From JAAYQU01 sp037441445 (GTDB lineage Bacteria > Bacteroidota > Bacteroidia > Bacteroidales > Salinivirgaceae): DNA of 15,200 nucleotides. The notes under the pieces are model-generated. The model saw nothing but the letters and a program-made list of their open reading frames with translations, did not search any database and was not told where the DNA came from. The first letter of the stretch is position 1; every line of letters begins with the position of its first letter. Shown in pieces: positions 7,503 through 15,200 of the stretch. The position numbers were made by a program, and so were the translations under genes. The stretch spans positions 1-15,200 of the forward strand of contig JBBISE010000078.1 of the NCBI GenBank assembly GCA_037441445.1, given 5' to 3'.

Positions 7503-8735
7503 ATGTTTGGTCAACTATTTAGGGCAGGATTTTGGGTAATTAGCCTTTCCGGGTTTCCTTTTCTGTCCTGTTTTTCTCAATTGAACGTCCAATTATTCCG
7601 AAACCCTGAAATTTCAATCCCCGGAGCATTTATAAAAAAGGATGGCGGAATTGATTTGAAAAGGTTGCAGTACTTCGGCAACCGCGATGCCGTAGGATTC
7701 TTCCAAAGCGCCATTCCTGCTTTTGGGGTTGAAAATGGAATTGTCCTTTCAACAGGCATAGCTATTGCCATTGCCACGCCCAACCGTTCAGGAAACACCG
7801 GGGCAAGCATGGGTATCGGTGGAGATCCGGATTTATCGCGCATAGCACGAGGCAGGACTTTCGATACTGCTTTGCTTTTGATTGATTTTGTTCCTCAAAC
7901 CGACACCATCGCTTTCGAATATATTTTTGGATCAGAAGAATATCCCGAATTTGTGGACAAGGGCGTTAATGATCTGTTTGCTTTTCTTGTGCGAAAGAAG
8001 GGCAGTTCAGAATGGACAAACATTGCCATAACTCCAACGGGCATTCCTGTTACAGTCGATCAGATAAACCACCTGAGAAACACCGGGTTCTTCGTTTCCA
8101 ACTCGCGCTTTACACATCAGGAAATGCACGCTTTGGACGAGAACGATGAAAAATTGTATTTGGCAAAATATTTCACTTTTGATGGCTTTACCTTAAGGCT
8201 TCGTGCCGGCACAAAAGTGGACCCGTTTGAGTTGTATGAAATGAAAATAGCCATTGCCGATGTTGGCGATGACGTCTATGATTCTGGCGTCTTTCTGGCA
8301 GCCAATTCATTCCAGGCTGTCAATTATGTTCCTGAAAGCAAAAAAGAAAATACACCATGGACAACAAAGCATGAAAATGTTGAGATTGTAAAGGATAGTC
8401 AACTAATAGTTTACCGATTGTATTTTAATTTCGCGTTTGATTCGTGCACGCTTTCAGAAAGCGATAGGCTGATACTAAAAGATTTAACATCCAGTCTTAT
8501 CGGCGAGAAAGGTAAGATTTCCGTTTTCGGGCACACTGATAAAGTTGGAAACGTTGAATATAACTATGAGTTAAGCCTCAAGCGAGCTCAAACAGTCGCC
8601 AATGAGTTGATTTCGTATGGTTTGGACAGAAACCGTCTTACTGTAAAGGGTTTTGGAGATACAAAACCGTTACACTCAAATTCAGACGACGAGGGGAGAA
8701 AAAAAAATCGCCGCGTTGAAATCGTAATCGATTGA
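7503..8735 (+). CDS. Choice-of-anchor L domain protein with C-terminal OmpA domain
   Basis: The 410-residue exported protein has two recognisable parts. After a hydrophobic leader (about residues 8-24, ending near CFSQ), residues about 32-270 form a choice-of-anchor L domain, shown by the GGDPDLSRIA stretch, DTALLLIDFVPQTDTIAF and the SEEY motif at 144-147, then a region ending in DSGVFL. Residues about 300-410 are an OmpA C-terminal peptidoglycan-binding domain: the FAFDSCTL strand, FGHTDKVGN, LSLKRAQTV and the GRKKNRRVEI terminus. D346 and R361 are 15 residues apart, as are the diaminopimelate-binding Asp and Arg of E. coli OmpA. I infer an outer-membrane or periplasmic protein held to the cell wall. 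C23 sits in FLSC, a poor lipobox, so lipidation is doubtful. The ATG at 7503 was preferred to a TTG at 7461 because it puts the hydrophobic segment close to the N-terminus. It is probably cotranscribed with the preceding thioredoxin-like gene. Confidence 0.85.
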   Translation: MFGQLFRAGFWVISLSGFPFLSCFSQLNVQLFRNPEISIPGAFIKKDGGIDLKRLQYFGNRDAVGFFQSAIPAFGVENGIVLSTGIAIAIATPNRSGNTGASMGIGGDPDLSRIARGRTFDTALLLIDFVPQTDTIAFEYIFGSEEYPEFVDKGVNDLFAFLVRKKGSSEWTNIAITPTGIPVTVDQINHLRNTGFFVSNSRFTHQEMHALDENDEKLYLAKYFTFDGFTLRLRAGTKVDPFELYEMKIAIADVGDDVYDSGVFLAANSFQAVNYVPESKKENTPWTTKHENVEIVKDSQLIVYRLYFNFAFDSCTLSESDRLILKDLTSSLIGEKGKISVFGHTDKVGNVEYNYELSLKRAQTVANELISYGLDRNRLTVKGFGDTKPLHSNSDDEGRKKNRRVEIVID

Positions 8736-8748
8736 TAGTAAAATTTGT

Positions 8749-8756
8749 TAGCTTTG
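8749..8756 (+). promoter_or_regulatory. Candidate yifB promoter, -7 element TAGCTTTG
   Basis: TAGCTTTG matches the Bacteroidota -7 consensus TANNTTTG. It lies between the OmpA-domain gene and yifB and would start transcription near 8763, about 30 bp before the yifB ATG. The expected -33 TTTG is not present at 19-21 bp; only AT-rich sequence is. Confidence 0.5.
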
Positions 8757-8792
8757 CAGGTGTAGTATTTTTTGACAAGTAATTCTAAATGT

Positions 8793-10328
8793 ATGTTGGT
8801 AAAAACCTATGGATCATCCGTTTACGGCATAAGTGCTACAAAAATTACTGTTGAGGTTAATGTTGTCAATGGTTTTGGTTTCTTCCTTGTTGGGTTGCCC
8901 GACAGTGCTGTAAAGGAATCGCAGCACCGCATTGAAAGTGCGCTGATGGCCTATCATCATCGTATGCCGGGAAAGAAAGTTGTAATAAATATGGCGCCCG
9001 CTGATATCAGAAAGGAGGGTTCGGCCTACGATTTGACCCTTGCCATGGGTATTTTAGCTGCTAACGAACAGATGAGCGCCGAAAAACTATCGAAATATAT
9101 GATTATGGGCGAACTTTCACTCGATGGCAGTTTACAGCCAATCAAGGGAATCCTGCCCATGTCCATAAATGCACAGGAAGAAGGTTTTGAAGGGATTATC
9201 ATTCCAGCCCAAAACGCGCGGGAAGCAGCGGTAGTGGGTGACCTTATAGTATATGGAATGGAAAATATAGGTCAGGTAATTGATTTTTTAAACAACAAAA
9301 TTGATATTGAACCCACCCTGATTGATATCAACCTTGAATTTGAAAACGCTGCGCAACAATACGATTTGGATTTTGCCGATGTCAAAGGACAGGAAAACGT
9401 AAAACGTGCACTGGAAGTTGCGGCTGCCGGAGGCCACAATCTGATTATGATTGGCCCTCCAGGAGCCGGTAAAACCATGATGGCCAAACGAATAGCCGGA
9501 ATCCTTCCTCCGCTGACACTCCAGGAGGCCCTTGAAACGACAAAAATACATTCCGTTGCCGGGAAAATAAGCCGCGAGACATCACTAATGACCCGACGGC
9601 CATTCAGAAGTCCGCATCATACAATTTCGGACGTGGCTCTGGTTGGAGGAGGAACTTTTCCTCAACCGGGAGAAATCTCGTTGGCACACAACGGGGTTTT
9701 GTTTTTAGACGAGCTTCCCGAGTTTAAACGAGCCGTTTTGGAAGTAATGCGCCAACCTATTGAGGACAGGAAAATTACCATAAGCCGTGCTAAGTTTTCG
9801 GTCGAGTATCCCTCGAGTTGCATGTTGGTTGCCAGCATGAACCCTTGTCCCTGTGGATATCACAATCATCCTGAAAAGCAATGCGTTTGTGCTCCAGGAA
9901 TGGTACAAAAATATTTAAACCGTATTTCCGGCCCTTTGCTCGATCGGATTGACCTGCACATTGAAATTGTTCCAGTTCCTTTCCGCGACCTGGCAGTAGT
10001 AAAACCATCAGAACCAAGTTCATCCATTCGCCAACGGGTCATCAAAGCACGACAGGTACAATCGGAACGTTTTAAGAACGACAAGATTTATTCAAACTCG
10101 CAAATGAATTCCAAACAATTGCGAAAATACGTCCAAATCAACGAAGCCGGACAGCTTTTGCTGCGCAATGCTGTCGAAAGGCTGGGCTTGTCAGCAAGGG
10201 CTTATGATCGAATTCAAAAAGTAGCCCGCACCATAGCCGATTTGGAGGGATCTGAGCAAATGCAAGTACAACATGTTGCAGAAGCAATCCAATATCGAAC
10301 CCTTGATAGGGAAAATTGGGCAGGCTAA
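8793..10328 (+). CDS. YifB/ComM family Mg-chelatase-like AAA+ ATPase
   Basis: This 511-residue protein belongs to the YifB/ComM family. Its best-studied members (ComM) are hexameric helicases that promote branch migration during natural transformation; the common 'magnesium chelatase' label reflects only AAA+ similarity. It has the ChlI-like N-terminal domain (about 1-170; GLPDSAVKESQHRIESA, AYDLTLAMGIL), the central AAA+ module and a C-terminal helical Mg-chelatase domain. Walker A is GPPGAGKT at 221-228, and Walker B is LFLDELPEF with D306 and E307. The segment SMNPCPCG followed by CVC supplies four cysteines typical of the family, and GPLLDRIDLHIEI is the sensor/arginine-finger region. The ATG at 8793 is preferred to an in-frame TTG at 8772 because homologues begin close to MLVKTYGSS. 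No competence genes are adjacent, so the biological role here is open. Confidence 0.95.
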   Translation: MLVKTYGSSVYGISATKITVEVNVVNGFGFFLVGLPDSAVKESQHRIESALMAYHHRMPGKKVVINMAPADIRKEGSAYDLTLAMGILAANEQMSAEKLSKYMIMGELSLDGSLQPIKGILPMSINAQEEGFEGIIIPAQNAREAAVVGDLIVYGMENIGQVIDFLNNKIDIEPTLIDINLEFENAAQQYDLDFADVKGQENVKRALEVAAAGGHNLIMIGPPGAGKTMMAKRIAGILPPLTLQEALETTKIHSVAGKISRETSLMTRRPFRSPHHTISDVALVGGGTFPQPGEISLAHNGVLFLDELPEFKRAVLEVMRQPIEDRKITISRAKFSVEYPSSCMLVASMNPCPCGYHNHPEKQCVCAPGMVQKYLNRISGPLLDRIDLHIEIVPVPFRDLAVVKPSEPSSSIRQRVIKARQVQSERFKNDKIYSNSQMNSKQLRKYVQINEAGQLLLRNAVERLGLSARAYDRIQKVARTIADLEGSEQMQVQHVAEAIQYRTLDRENWAG

Positions 10329-10340
10329 TAAACAAATTTT

Positions 10341-10360
10341 ACTTCATTTTACTTCATTTT
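10341..10360 (+). repeat. Perfect 10-bp tandem duplication upstream of the porin gene
   Basis: ACTTCATTTT occurs twice in direct tandem, preceded by ATTTT. It lies between the yifB stop and the porin -7 element, across the region where a -33 element would sit. A change in copy number would alter promoter spacing by one helical turn. Confidence 0.9.
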
Positions 10361-10363
10361 CCT

Positions 10364-10371
10364 TATGTTTG
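10364..10371 (+). promoter_or_regulatory. Candidate porin-operon promoter, -7 element TATGTTTG
   Basis: TATGTTTG fits TANNTTTG. It lies 19 bp before the ATG at 10390, so the leader would be only about 12 nt. Upstream is TTTT within the tandem repeat rather than a clean TTTG. It would drive the porin, membrane-fusion and permease genes. Confidence 0.5.
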
Positions 10372-10389
10372 CATCTCAAAACCCCTAAA

Positions 10390-12357
10390 ATGCCAAAGCA
10401 AGTTATTCTGTGTTCATTACTCACTTTTCTGGTCTTGACAACCCATGGACAGGAAAGACCCGACACTGCAAAACGCGACGTTGCGACCAGTAAGATTGTC
10501 CGCGCCAGGATTAATCGCGATTCGGTTATTCCGGACACATCAATTTTCGCCTGGAAATACCTGCCAGGCCGTTTACAGTATGAAATTTCCGCCGACACCA
10601 ACCAAATAAATGTTGTATATCACGATCCGATAAAAAATTATAACTTATACAATGTTGGACTTGGGAACCTTGGACAGCCTCTTCTCTACACCGACTATAG
10701 CCTTAGGGTTGGAAACCGTCAGTTACACTGGTCAATTCAACCTTACCGAACCTACCTCAGCACCCACGAAGATGTTGTTATTTTTAACACCAAATCGCCC
10801 TACACAAGACTTTATTATATTAGTGGGAAGCGCAAATGGCAAACTTTTCATTTTATTCATACACAGAACATTAACCGAAACATCAACTTTGGTTTAAAGT
10901 ACGATATTTTTTCTTCCGAAGGAATTGTGGTTTACCAGAAATCGAGAAACCGGTACGGTTCATTCTGGATTGACGTTCAGAATTACCGATACAGGAATTT
11001 TACTACACTGAATTTCAACAGAATAAAAACGGAAAACAATGGCGGCATTCTCGATTCACGCTACATAACTGATTCCCTGAATGTTGAACCTAGAGAGCTT
11101 AACGTTAAGCTAACCAACGCGGGCAATGATATCCGCCTATTCGATGGTCAGATAAATCACGAGGTGGCCATTGTCCGGGGTGATGAAAGAATGGCTTTTT
11201 TCGAAGTGGGTTTAGCGCACGAAGCACTGTATTCGAAAACGCAAAGAAAATACTACGACCCCGTTAAAACCGAATACACGAACGAAATAACAGACGAAAC
11301 GACAAATTACTACCTTAACCGGTTTAACAAGAATAAAACTGCCGATACACTTTCGGTGCGCCGCCTGACAAACACCGCGGGCGTATTCTTGGCCCTTGGC
11401 GAGAAAAAAAACGCCCGCTTTTCTGCCATGATAAAAAATGTACGCGAAATGTACAATAATCACTACAGCGACACATTGTTTGAATATCAGAATGACACCA
11501 TTATAAAAACCTATTACGTACATTACCGTTTCAATGCCAAGGCTTTGAATGACAACCTGACCTTCGTTGCCGAATATTCCCAAAACCCATACATAGGGTA
11601 TAGAAAGGGTGAATACGAAGCCTTTACGGATGTTCGTTTTCGTCACAGGATGTTTTCTGATACAGCCCTTCTTTCCTTCCAGTACAAACGGTATAAATCG
11701 ATGCCCGACTTTTTTTACCGCAACTATTATTCTAACCACTATAAGTGGTTGAATACCTGGCCTATGCAGGAAGGAATAAATACAAGCCTACGGTGGGAAC
11801 TGAAAAAGCAGCAACTTTCATTTGTTCTACAAATGAACTCCTTAAAAAACCAACTTTGGCTTGATACGCTGCGAAACTGGAACCTTGCCACTGAATATAT
11901 TGACGTTTATGGTGCTGGTATTGAAAAAACACAGCAATTAGGTCGTTTTTTCTCCATCCGTGCAAAAGTTCTCTATCAGCAGGCATCCGATACGATAATT
12001 GACATTCCCCAGTTGGCCACTTCAGCAACTCTTTTGTTTCAAACACCTTTACACTTCAAGAATACGGGAGGACGAGCCCATTTACAGATTGGCGTAGATT
12101 GCTGGTACAACTCGAAATATTATTTACCCGATTTTGACCCTGCACTGAACCATTTCTTTATGCAACGTACCATGAAATTGGGCAACTATCCGTTTGTTGA
12201 CATCTTTGCCAGCGCACACATTAAACGGATGGTGCTCTTTGTCAGGTTCGAACATATTACTGCTGGTACACAGGGAACGACCTATTTTGACGCCTTTAAC
12301 TACCCCACAAGACCTTTCAACACCAAGTTTGGGGTTAGTTGGACGTTTTACGATTAA
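10390..12357 (+). CDS. Putative outer-membrane porin (Porin_10 family)
   Basis: The 655-residue protein starts with a clear signal peptide (hydrophobic LCSLLTFLVLTT, likely cleaved near GQ at residues 20-21). It continues as a beta-strand-rich polypeptide full of alternating aromatic and polar residues, ending KFGVSWTFYD, as expected for an outer-membrane beta-barrel. The region FAWKYLPGRLQYEISADTN and the following stretches with YNLYNVGLGNLGQPLLYTDY and TRLYYISGKRKWQ are characteristic of the Bacteroidota 'putative porin' family, whose substrates are mostly unknown. The ATG at 10390 was chosen because an earlier in-frame start at 10273 lies inside yifB and would precede the signal peptide with 39 unrelated residues. 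It is followed after 12 bp by the membrane fusion protein gene. Family membership rests on pattern recognition, not on a search; a passive diffusion role is inferred. Confidence 0.82.
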   Translation: MPKQVILCSLLTFLVLTTHGQERPDTAKRDVATSKIVRARINRDSVIPDTSIFAWKYLPGRLQYEISADTNQINVVYHDPIKNYNLYNVGLGNLGQPLLYTDYSLRVGNRQLHWSIQPYRTYLSTHEDVVIFNTKSPYTRLYYISGKRKWQTFHFIHTQNINRNINFGLKYDIFSSEGIVVYQKSRNRYGSFWIDVQNYRYRNFTTLNFNRIKTENNGGILDSRYITDSLNVEPRELNVKLTNAGNDIRLFDGQINHEVAIVRGDERMAFFEVGLAHEALYSKTQRKYYDPVKTEYTNEITDETTNYYLNRFNKNKTADTLSVRRLTNTAGVFLALGEKKNARFSAMIKNVREMYNNHYSDTLFEYQNDTIIKTYYVHYRFNAKALNDNLTFVAEYSQNPYIGYRKGEYEAFTDVRFRHRMFSDTALLSFQYKRYKSMPDFFYRNYYSNHYKWLNTWPMQEGINTSLRWELKKQQLSFVLQMNSLKNQLWLDTLRNWNLATEYIDVYGAGIEKTQQLGRFFSIRAKVLYQQASDTIIDIPQLATSATLLFQTPLHFKNTGGRAHLQIGVDCWYNSKYYLPDFDPALNHFFMQRTMKLGNYPFVDIFASAHIKRMVLFVRFEHITAGTQGTTYFDAFNYPTRPFNTKFGVSWTFYD

Positions 12358-12369
12358 TACCTTGAAAAA

Positions 12370-13581
12370 ATGATTAAGAAGATTCTTTTCTTTGGAATTC
12401 CAATCCTTGTTCTAACAACAGCATATTTTATTTTTGGTGGCGAAACTGCTGTTGATGGATCCCAACTTGAATATACTGTCAAATCGGGAAAGTTCGACAT
12501 TATTGTTTCGACCACAGGTGAACTTCAAGCCGAAAAATCGGAAGAAATAATGGGTCCCGAGGGTTTGCGGCGCGTCAGGATTTACAGTGTAAAAATCGCA
12601 AATTTGGTACCCGAGGGTACATTTGTCGATTCGGGCGACTTCGTTGCATCGCTTGACCGTGCAGAACTTACCCGTCTGCTGAAAGACAACGAAATGGAAA
12701 TACAGAAAGTGCAGAACCAAATAAAATCGAACGAATTGGACACGACTCTTTCCTTACGCGGTTCGCGCGAAGATTTGGTCAACCTGAAATTTTCGTACGA
12801 GGAGGCCAAAATAAAACTCGAACAATCGAAATTCGAACCTCCAGCCTCTATTCGTCAGGCCGAAATAAACCTGATAAAAGCGGAAAGGGCATACAACCAA
12901 GCGGTCGAGAATTATAAAATTAAAACCGAGCAAGCCGTAACAAAAATGAAAGAGGTTGAAAACCAACTTTCAAAAGTACAGCAGGCAACACAGGATTTGT
13001 TGGATATTGCAAACCAGTTTACCGTTTTAGCCCCCAAAAAGGGAATGGTTATTTACAAAAAGGAATGGAGTGGCCGGAAAAGACAGGTAGGTTCGGAAAT
13101 TAATCCTTGGGATCCAGGCGTAGCCACACTTCCCGATATGTCGCAATTAATTTCGCGGGCTTATATCAACGAGGTGGATATAAGTAAAATAAAACTTGGG
13201 CAAAAAGCCCTTGTGGGTGTTGATGCTTTTCCCGAAAAGAAATTGATGGGGGAAGTGGTAAAAATTGCCAACGTAGGCGAACAAAAGCCCAACAGCGACG
13301 CCAAGGTTTTTGAAGTACAAATTAGGCTTGTCCAATCCGATTCAATTTTGAAACCCGCCATGACAACCTCGAACCAGATTTATGTGAATTCCTTCGATAG
13401 CGTTTTATTTGTCCCCATCGACGCCGTTTTTTCTATTCAGGATCAATTAGTTGTATATAGGCAAAAAACCGGGGGATACAGGGAGACGCCAATTAAAACC
13501 GGAGAGTCGAACGATAATTTTGTTATCGTAACCGAAGGTATTGACAATGGCGATGTGGTACTGCTTAATCGTCCCGAATAA
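12370..13581 (+). CDS. HlyD/MacA-like periplasmic adaptor (membrane fusion protein)
   Basis: This 403-residue adaptor has a single N-terminal membrane anchor (about residues 5-23) and a periplasmic body. The order is a first half-lipoyl strand set (VSTTGELQAEKSEEI), a long charged helical hairpin likely to be a coiled coil (about 95-210), the second lipoyl half (FTVLAPKKGMVIYK), then beta-barrel and membrane-proximal domains (ISRAYINEVDISKIKLGQKALVGVD; FVPIDAVF). Such proteins link an inner-membrane transporter to an outer-membrane channel in tripartite export systems. The next gene, 11 bp after its stop, is a MacB-like permease, so a MacAB-type role is the best inference. The upstream neighbour is a porin-like barrel rather than TolC, and no nucleotide-binding subunit is seen. 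The substrate is unknown. Confidence 0.9.
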   Translation: MIKKILFFGIPILVLTTAYFIFGGETAVDGSQLEYTVKSGKFDIIVSTTGELQAEKSEEIMGPEGLRRVRIYSVKIANLVPEGTFVDSGDFVASLDRAELTRLLKDNEMEIQKVQNQIKSNELDTTLSLRGSREDLVNLKFSYEEAKIKLEQSKFEPPASIRQAEINLIKAERAYNQAVENYKIKTEQAVTKMKEVENQLSKVQQATQDLLDIANQFTVLAPKKGMVIYKKEWSGRKRQVGSEINPWDPGVATLPDMSQLISRAYINEVDISKIKLGQKALVGVDAFPEKKLMGEVVKIANVGEQKPNSDAKVFEVQIRLVQSDSILKPAMTTSNQIYVNSFDSVLFVPIDAVFSIQDQLVVYRQKTGGYRETPIKTGESNDNFVIVTEGIDNGDVVLLNRPE

Positions 13582-13592
13582 CCTTGAGACTT

Positions 13593-14978
13593 ATGTCAGA
13601 CAACTATCAGAGCGACCGAAAAATCCTGGGAATACCCCGAAAGGAAATTGAACTGTTCTGGCTCGATTTGGGAATTGCCGTGGAATCGATTCTGGCCCAC
13701 AAACTAAAATCGTTCTTAACCGCGCTGGGAATTGTATTTGGCGTGGCTGCTGTGGTTGCCATGTTGGCCATTGGAAACGGTGCGCGTCAGGAAATCCTGG
13801 ATCAAATGAAAATGGTAGGTGTTAACAACATCATTGTTGTTCCCAAAGACAACACTCCGAATCAGGTAACCAAATCGTCGAAAACCATATCGAAAAATTC
13901 CCCTGGACTCACCCTTTCCGATGTGAAAAGTATAAATGAGGTAATTCCCAACCTTGCCCATGTGTGCCCGCAGATTATTGTTGAAACCTATGTCATTGCA
14001 CAGGGAAAGCAGTTTCCGGTGAAGCTGACGGGAACCGATCATGTGTACTTCGATCTTTTTGGAATGGAGGCGGTACAAGGAACCTTTTTCAGTCAAAACC
14101 ATCAAACTAAAAACCTATCTGTTTGTGTAATTAGCGAAGGGTTAAGCCGCAAATTGTTCCGTGGCGTTTGCCCCATTGGCAAAACCATAAAAAGCCGAAA
14201 TGAGTGGTTTACCGTAATTGGGGTTTATAAAGAAGTGGCCACAAAATCCGAATTGGGCAATATGGGTATCGAAACTTCGAGCTCAATTGTTTATATACCG
14301 GCAGAAACAATGCTGTTGCGTGTTGTAAATCGAGGAAATGTAACGCAGGCACGAATCAAGGAAGCGACAGAAGGTGGTGGCGATGACGATGAAAATCCTG
14401 TGCCCGATGCCACTGAACAAAAAAACATTCACCAACTCGATAAAATAATTGTCAGCGTAAACGACAGTAAATATCTTGACAATGTCCGGAGCCTTCTGGA
14501 CAGGTTGCTTTACCGCCGACACAACCAGGTTGTTGATTATGAGATTATTATTCCAGAACTACTTTTAAAACAACAGCAACGCACACGCGATATATTTAAC
14601 CTTGTTCTTGGCGCCATTGCCGGAATTTCCCTGTTGGTAGGCGGGATTGGTATTATGAATATTATGTTGGCCAGCGTTATGGAGCGCGTAAAGGAGATTG
14701 GTATCCGAATGGCCGTCGGAGCCCGGAAGCGTGACATTGTTTTTCAATTCATTTCCGAAGCATCGCTCATAAGCCTCACCGGAGGTTTTGCCGGTGTTGT
14801 TCTGGGGTTTATTGGCGCGTCGTTGGTTACGCAGTTGGCCGAAATTAAAACGGTGGTAACACTGAGTTCAGTTCTGATTTCCTTCGCCATTAGTGTTGCC
14901 ATTGGAATTGCCTTTGGCTATCTGCCGGCAAAGCGTGCAGCAGGGCAAGACCCAATTGTGTCGTTGAGGAGCGAATAG
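13593..14978 (+). CDS. MacB/FtsX-like ABC transporter permease without ATPase domain
   Basis: The 461-residue protein has the FtsX/MacB layout. TM1 is at about 38-61 (LKSFLTALGIVFGVAAVVAM), a large periplasmic core domain spans about 62-330, and three more membrane helices lie near 334-358, 388-412 and 426-446. It ends with PAKRAAGQDPIVSLRSE, as in the MacB family. The conserved cytoplasmic coupling stretch ERVKEIGIRMAVGARKRDI is present. E. coli MacB carries an N-terminal ATPase on the same chain; here there is no Walker motif, so a separate ATPase must be supplied. The ATG at 13593 was chosen over an in-frame TTG at 13584 nearer the adaptor stop; either gives an 8-20 bp junction and a cotranscribed pair. 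MacB-like permeases act as mechanotransmitters for lipoprotein, peptide or drug efflux; the substrate is not evident. Confidence 0.92.
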   Translation: MSDNYQSDRKILGIPRKEIELFWLDLGIAVESILAHKLKSFLTALGIVFGVAAVVAMLAIGNGARQEILDQMKMVGVNNIIVVPKDNTPNQVTKSSKTISKNSPGLTLSDVKSINEVIPNLAHVCPQIIVETYVIAQGKQFPVKLTGTDHVYFDLFGMEAVQGTFFSQNHQTKNLSVCVISEGLSRKLFRGVCPIGKTIKSRNEWFTVIGVYKEVATKSELGNMGIETSSSIVYIPAETMLLRVVNRGNVTQARIKEATEGGGDDDENPVPDATEQKNIHQLDKIIVSVNDSKYLDNVRSLLDRLLYRRHNQVVDYEIIIPELLLKQQQRTRDIFNLVLGAIAGISLLVGGIGIMNIMLASVMERVKEIGIRMAVGARKRDIVFQFISEASLISLTGGFAGVVLGFIGASLVTQLAEIKTVVTLSSVLISFAISVAIGIAFGYLPAKRAAGQDPIVSLRSE

Positions 14979-14992
14979 TGGCAAATTGCTGG

Positions 14993-15008
14993 ATACAACA
15001 TGTTGTAT
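14993..15008. repeat. Perfect 16-bp palindrome just after the permease gene
   Basis: ATACAACA at 14993-15000 is followed directly by its exact reverse complement TGTTGTAT at 15001-15008. It starts 15 bp after the permease stop and contains the ATG assigned to the next gene. It could be a dimeric regulator site, could sequester the start codon, or could be coincidence. With no spacer it is a poor RNA hairpin, and no T tract follows that would make it a terminator. Confidence 0.85.
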
Positions 15009-15200
15009 TTGACAAAAAATGAGAAACCACCTCTTAAAACCATTACCCTCATCCCTCTCCTACTCAATTTGACAGTTATGGTAAATGCCCAACCCAAGGC
15101 AACAATCTACAACAGCCGGAGAATTTTCACGTATGCGGTTGAAATGGTAAACATTACCGGAGGAAAAGAAAATCGAAAAATACATCTGACAACGTTTAAT
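15000..15200 (+). CDS. Start of an exported protein of unknown function (cut by window end)
   Basis: An open frame runs from the ATG at 15000 to the window end (67 codons, no stop). Its N-terminus looks like a signal peptide: a charged stretch with K6, K9 and K13, a hydrophobic core around residues 15-29 (ITLIPLLLNLTVMVN) and a plausible cleavage site after NAQ near residue 31. The visible mature part (PKATIYNSRRIFTYAVEMVN and onward) does not resemble a known family to me; in particular it lacks the N-terminal pattern of TolC-type channels, although the position behind an adaptor and a permease would suit one. A competing ATG at 15019 in another frame stops after 17 codons and is rejected. 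The start lies inside a palindrome. Function is not assigned. Confidence 0.55.
   Translation, partial: MLYLTKNEKPPLKTITLIPLLLNLTVMVNAQPKATIYNSRRIFTYAVEMVNITGGKENRKIHLTTFN

Noticed and set aside
8793..10328. A true magnesium chelatase for chlorophyll or cobalamin synthesis
   Set aside because: The domain order and CPCG/CVC segment are those of YifB/ComM, and no ChlD/ChlH-type or porphyrin genes are near.
10273..10389. N-terminal extension of the porin gene into yifB
   Set aside because: It would place 39 residues before a clear signal peptide and overlap the yifB coding region.
15019..15072. Alternative small gene starting at ATG 15019
   Set aside because: It ends in TGA after 17 codons, while the frame from 15000 stays open with a credible signal peptide.

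Overview
The window looks like an ordinary chromosomal segment of a Bacteroidota bacterium, probably Bacteroidales/Marinilabiliales-like. The evidence is moderate to low GC, several upstream copies of the Bacteroidota -7 promoter element TANNTTTG, weak Shine-Dalgarno sequences, and families typical of the phylum: a Porin_10-type putative porin, a choice-of-anchor L/OmpA protein and a DUF4369/TlpA-like protein. The exact genus cannot be read from the sequence.

Left half (1-5222), all transcribed right to left: rfbB (dTDP-glucose 4,6-dehydratase), a CpsB/YwqE-type PHP-fold tyrosine phosphatase 7 bp after it, frr (ribosome recycling factor) with a clear hairpin terminator, then sufB and sufC of the SUF Fe-S cluster assembly system. 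SufB and SufC form the scaffold ATPase core with SufD. sufD is not in the window. Immediately downstream of sufC, at the left edge, lies a block of imperfect ~51-bp direct repeats with inverted arms.

Right half (5403-15200), all transcribed left to right: coaD (CoA biosynthesis), divergent from rfbB; a secreted thioredoxin-fold protein that has lost its CXXC; a surface protein fusing a choice-of-anchor L domain to an OmpA peptidoglycan-binding domain; yifB/comM (AAA+ Mg-chelatase-like ATPase); then a tight cluster of putative porin, HlyD/MacA-like membrane fusion protein and MacB-like ABC permease without its own ATPase. The window ends in the beginning of an exported protein whose start lies in a perfect 16-bp palindrome. 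The porin, fusion protein and permease are 11-12 bp apart and probably form one envelope-export operon.

No gap without a gene exceeds 300 bp. The longest, 2436-2701, holds the frr terminator and a candidate sufB promoter. I saw no tRNA, rRNA, CRISPR array, transposase or phage gene. Nothing here is clearly a new biological system. The points most worth a second look are the repeat block at 1-152, the redox-dead thioredoxin-like protein with its choice-of-anchor L/OmpA neighbour, the ATPase-less MacAB-like cluster behind a porin, and the palindrome at 14993-15008.
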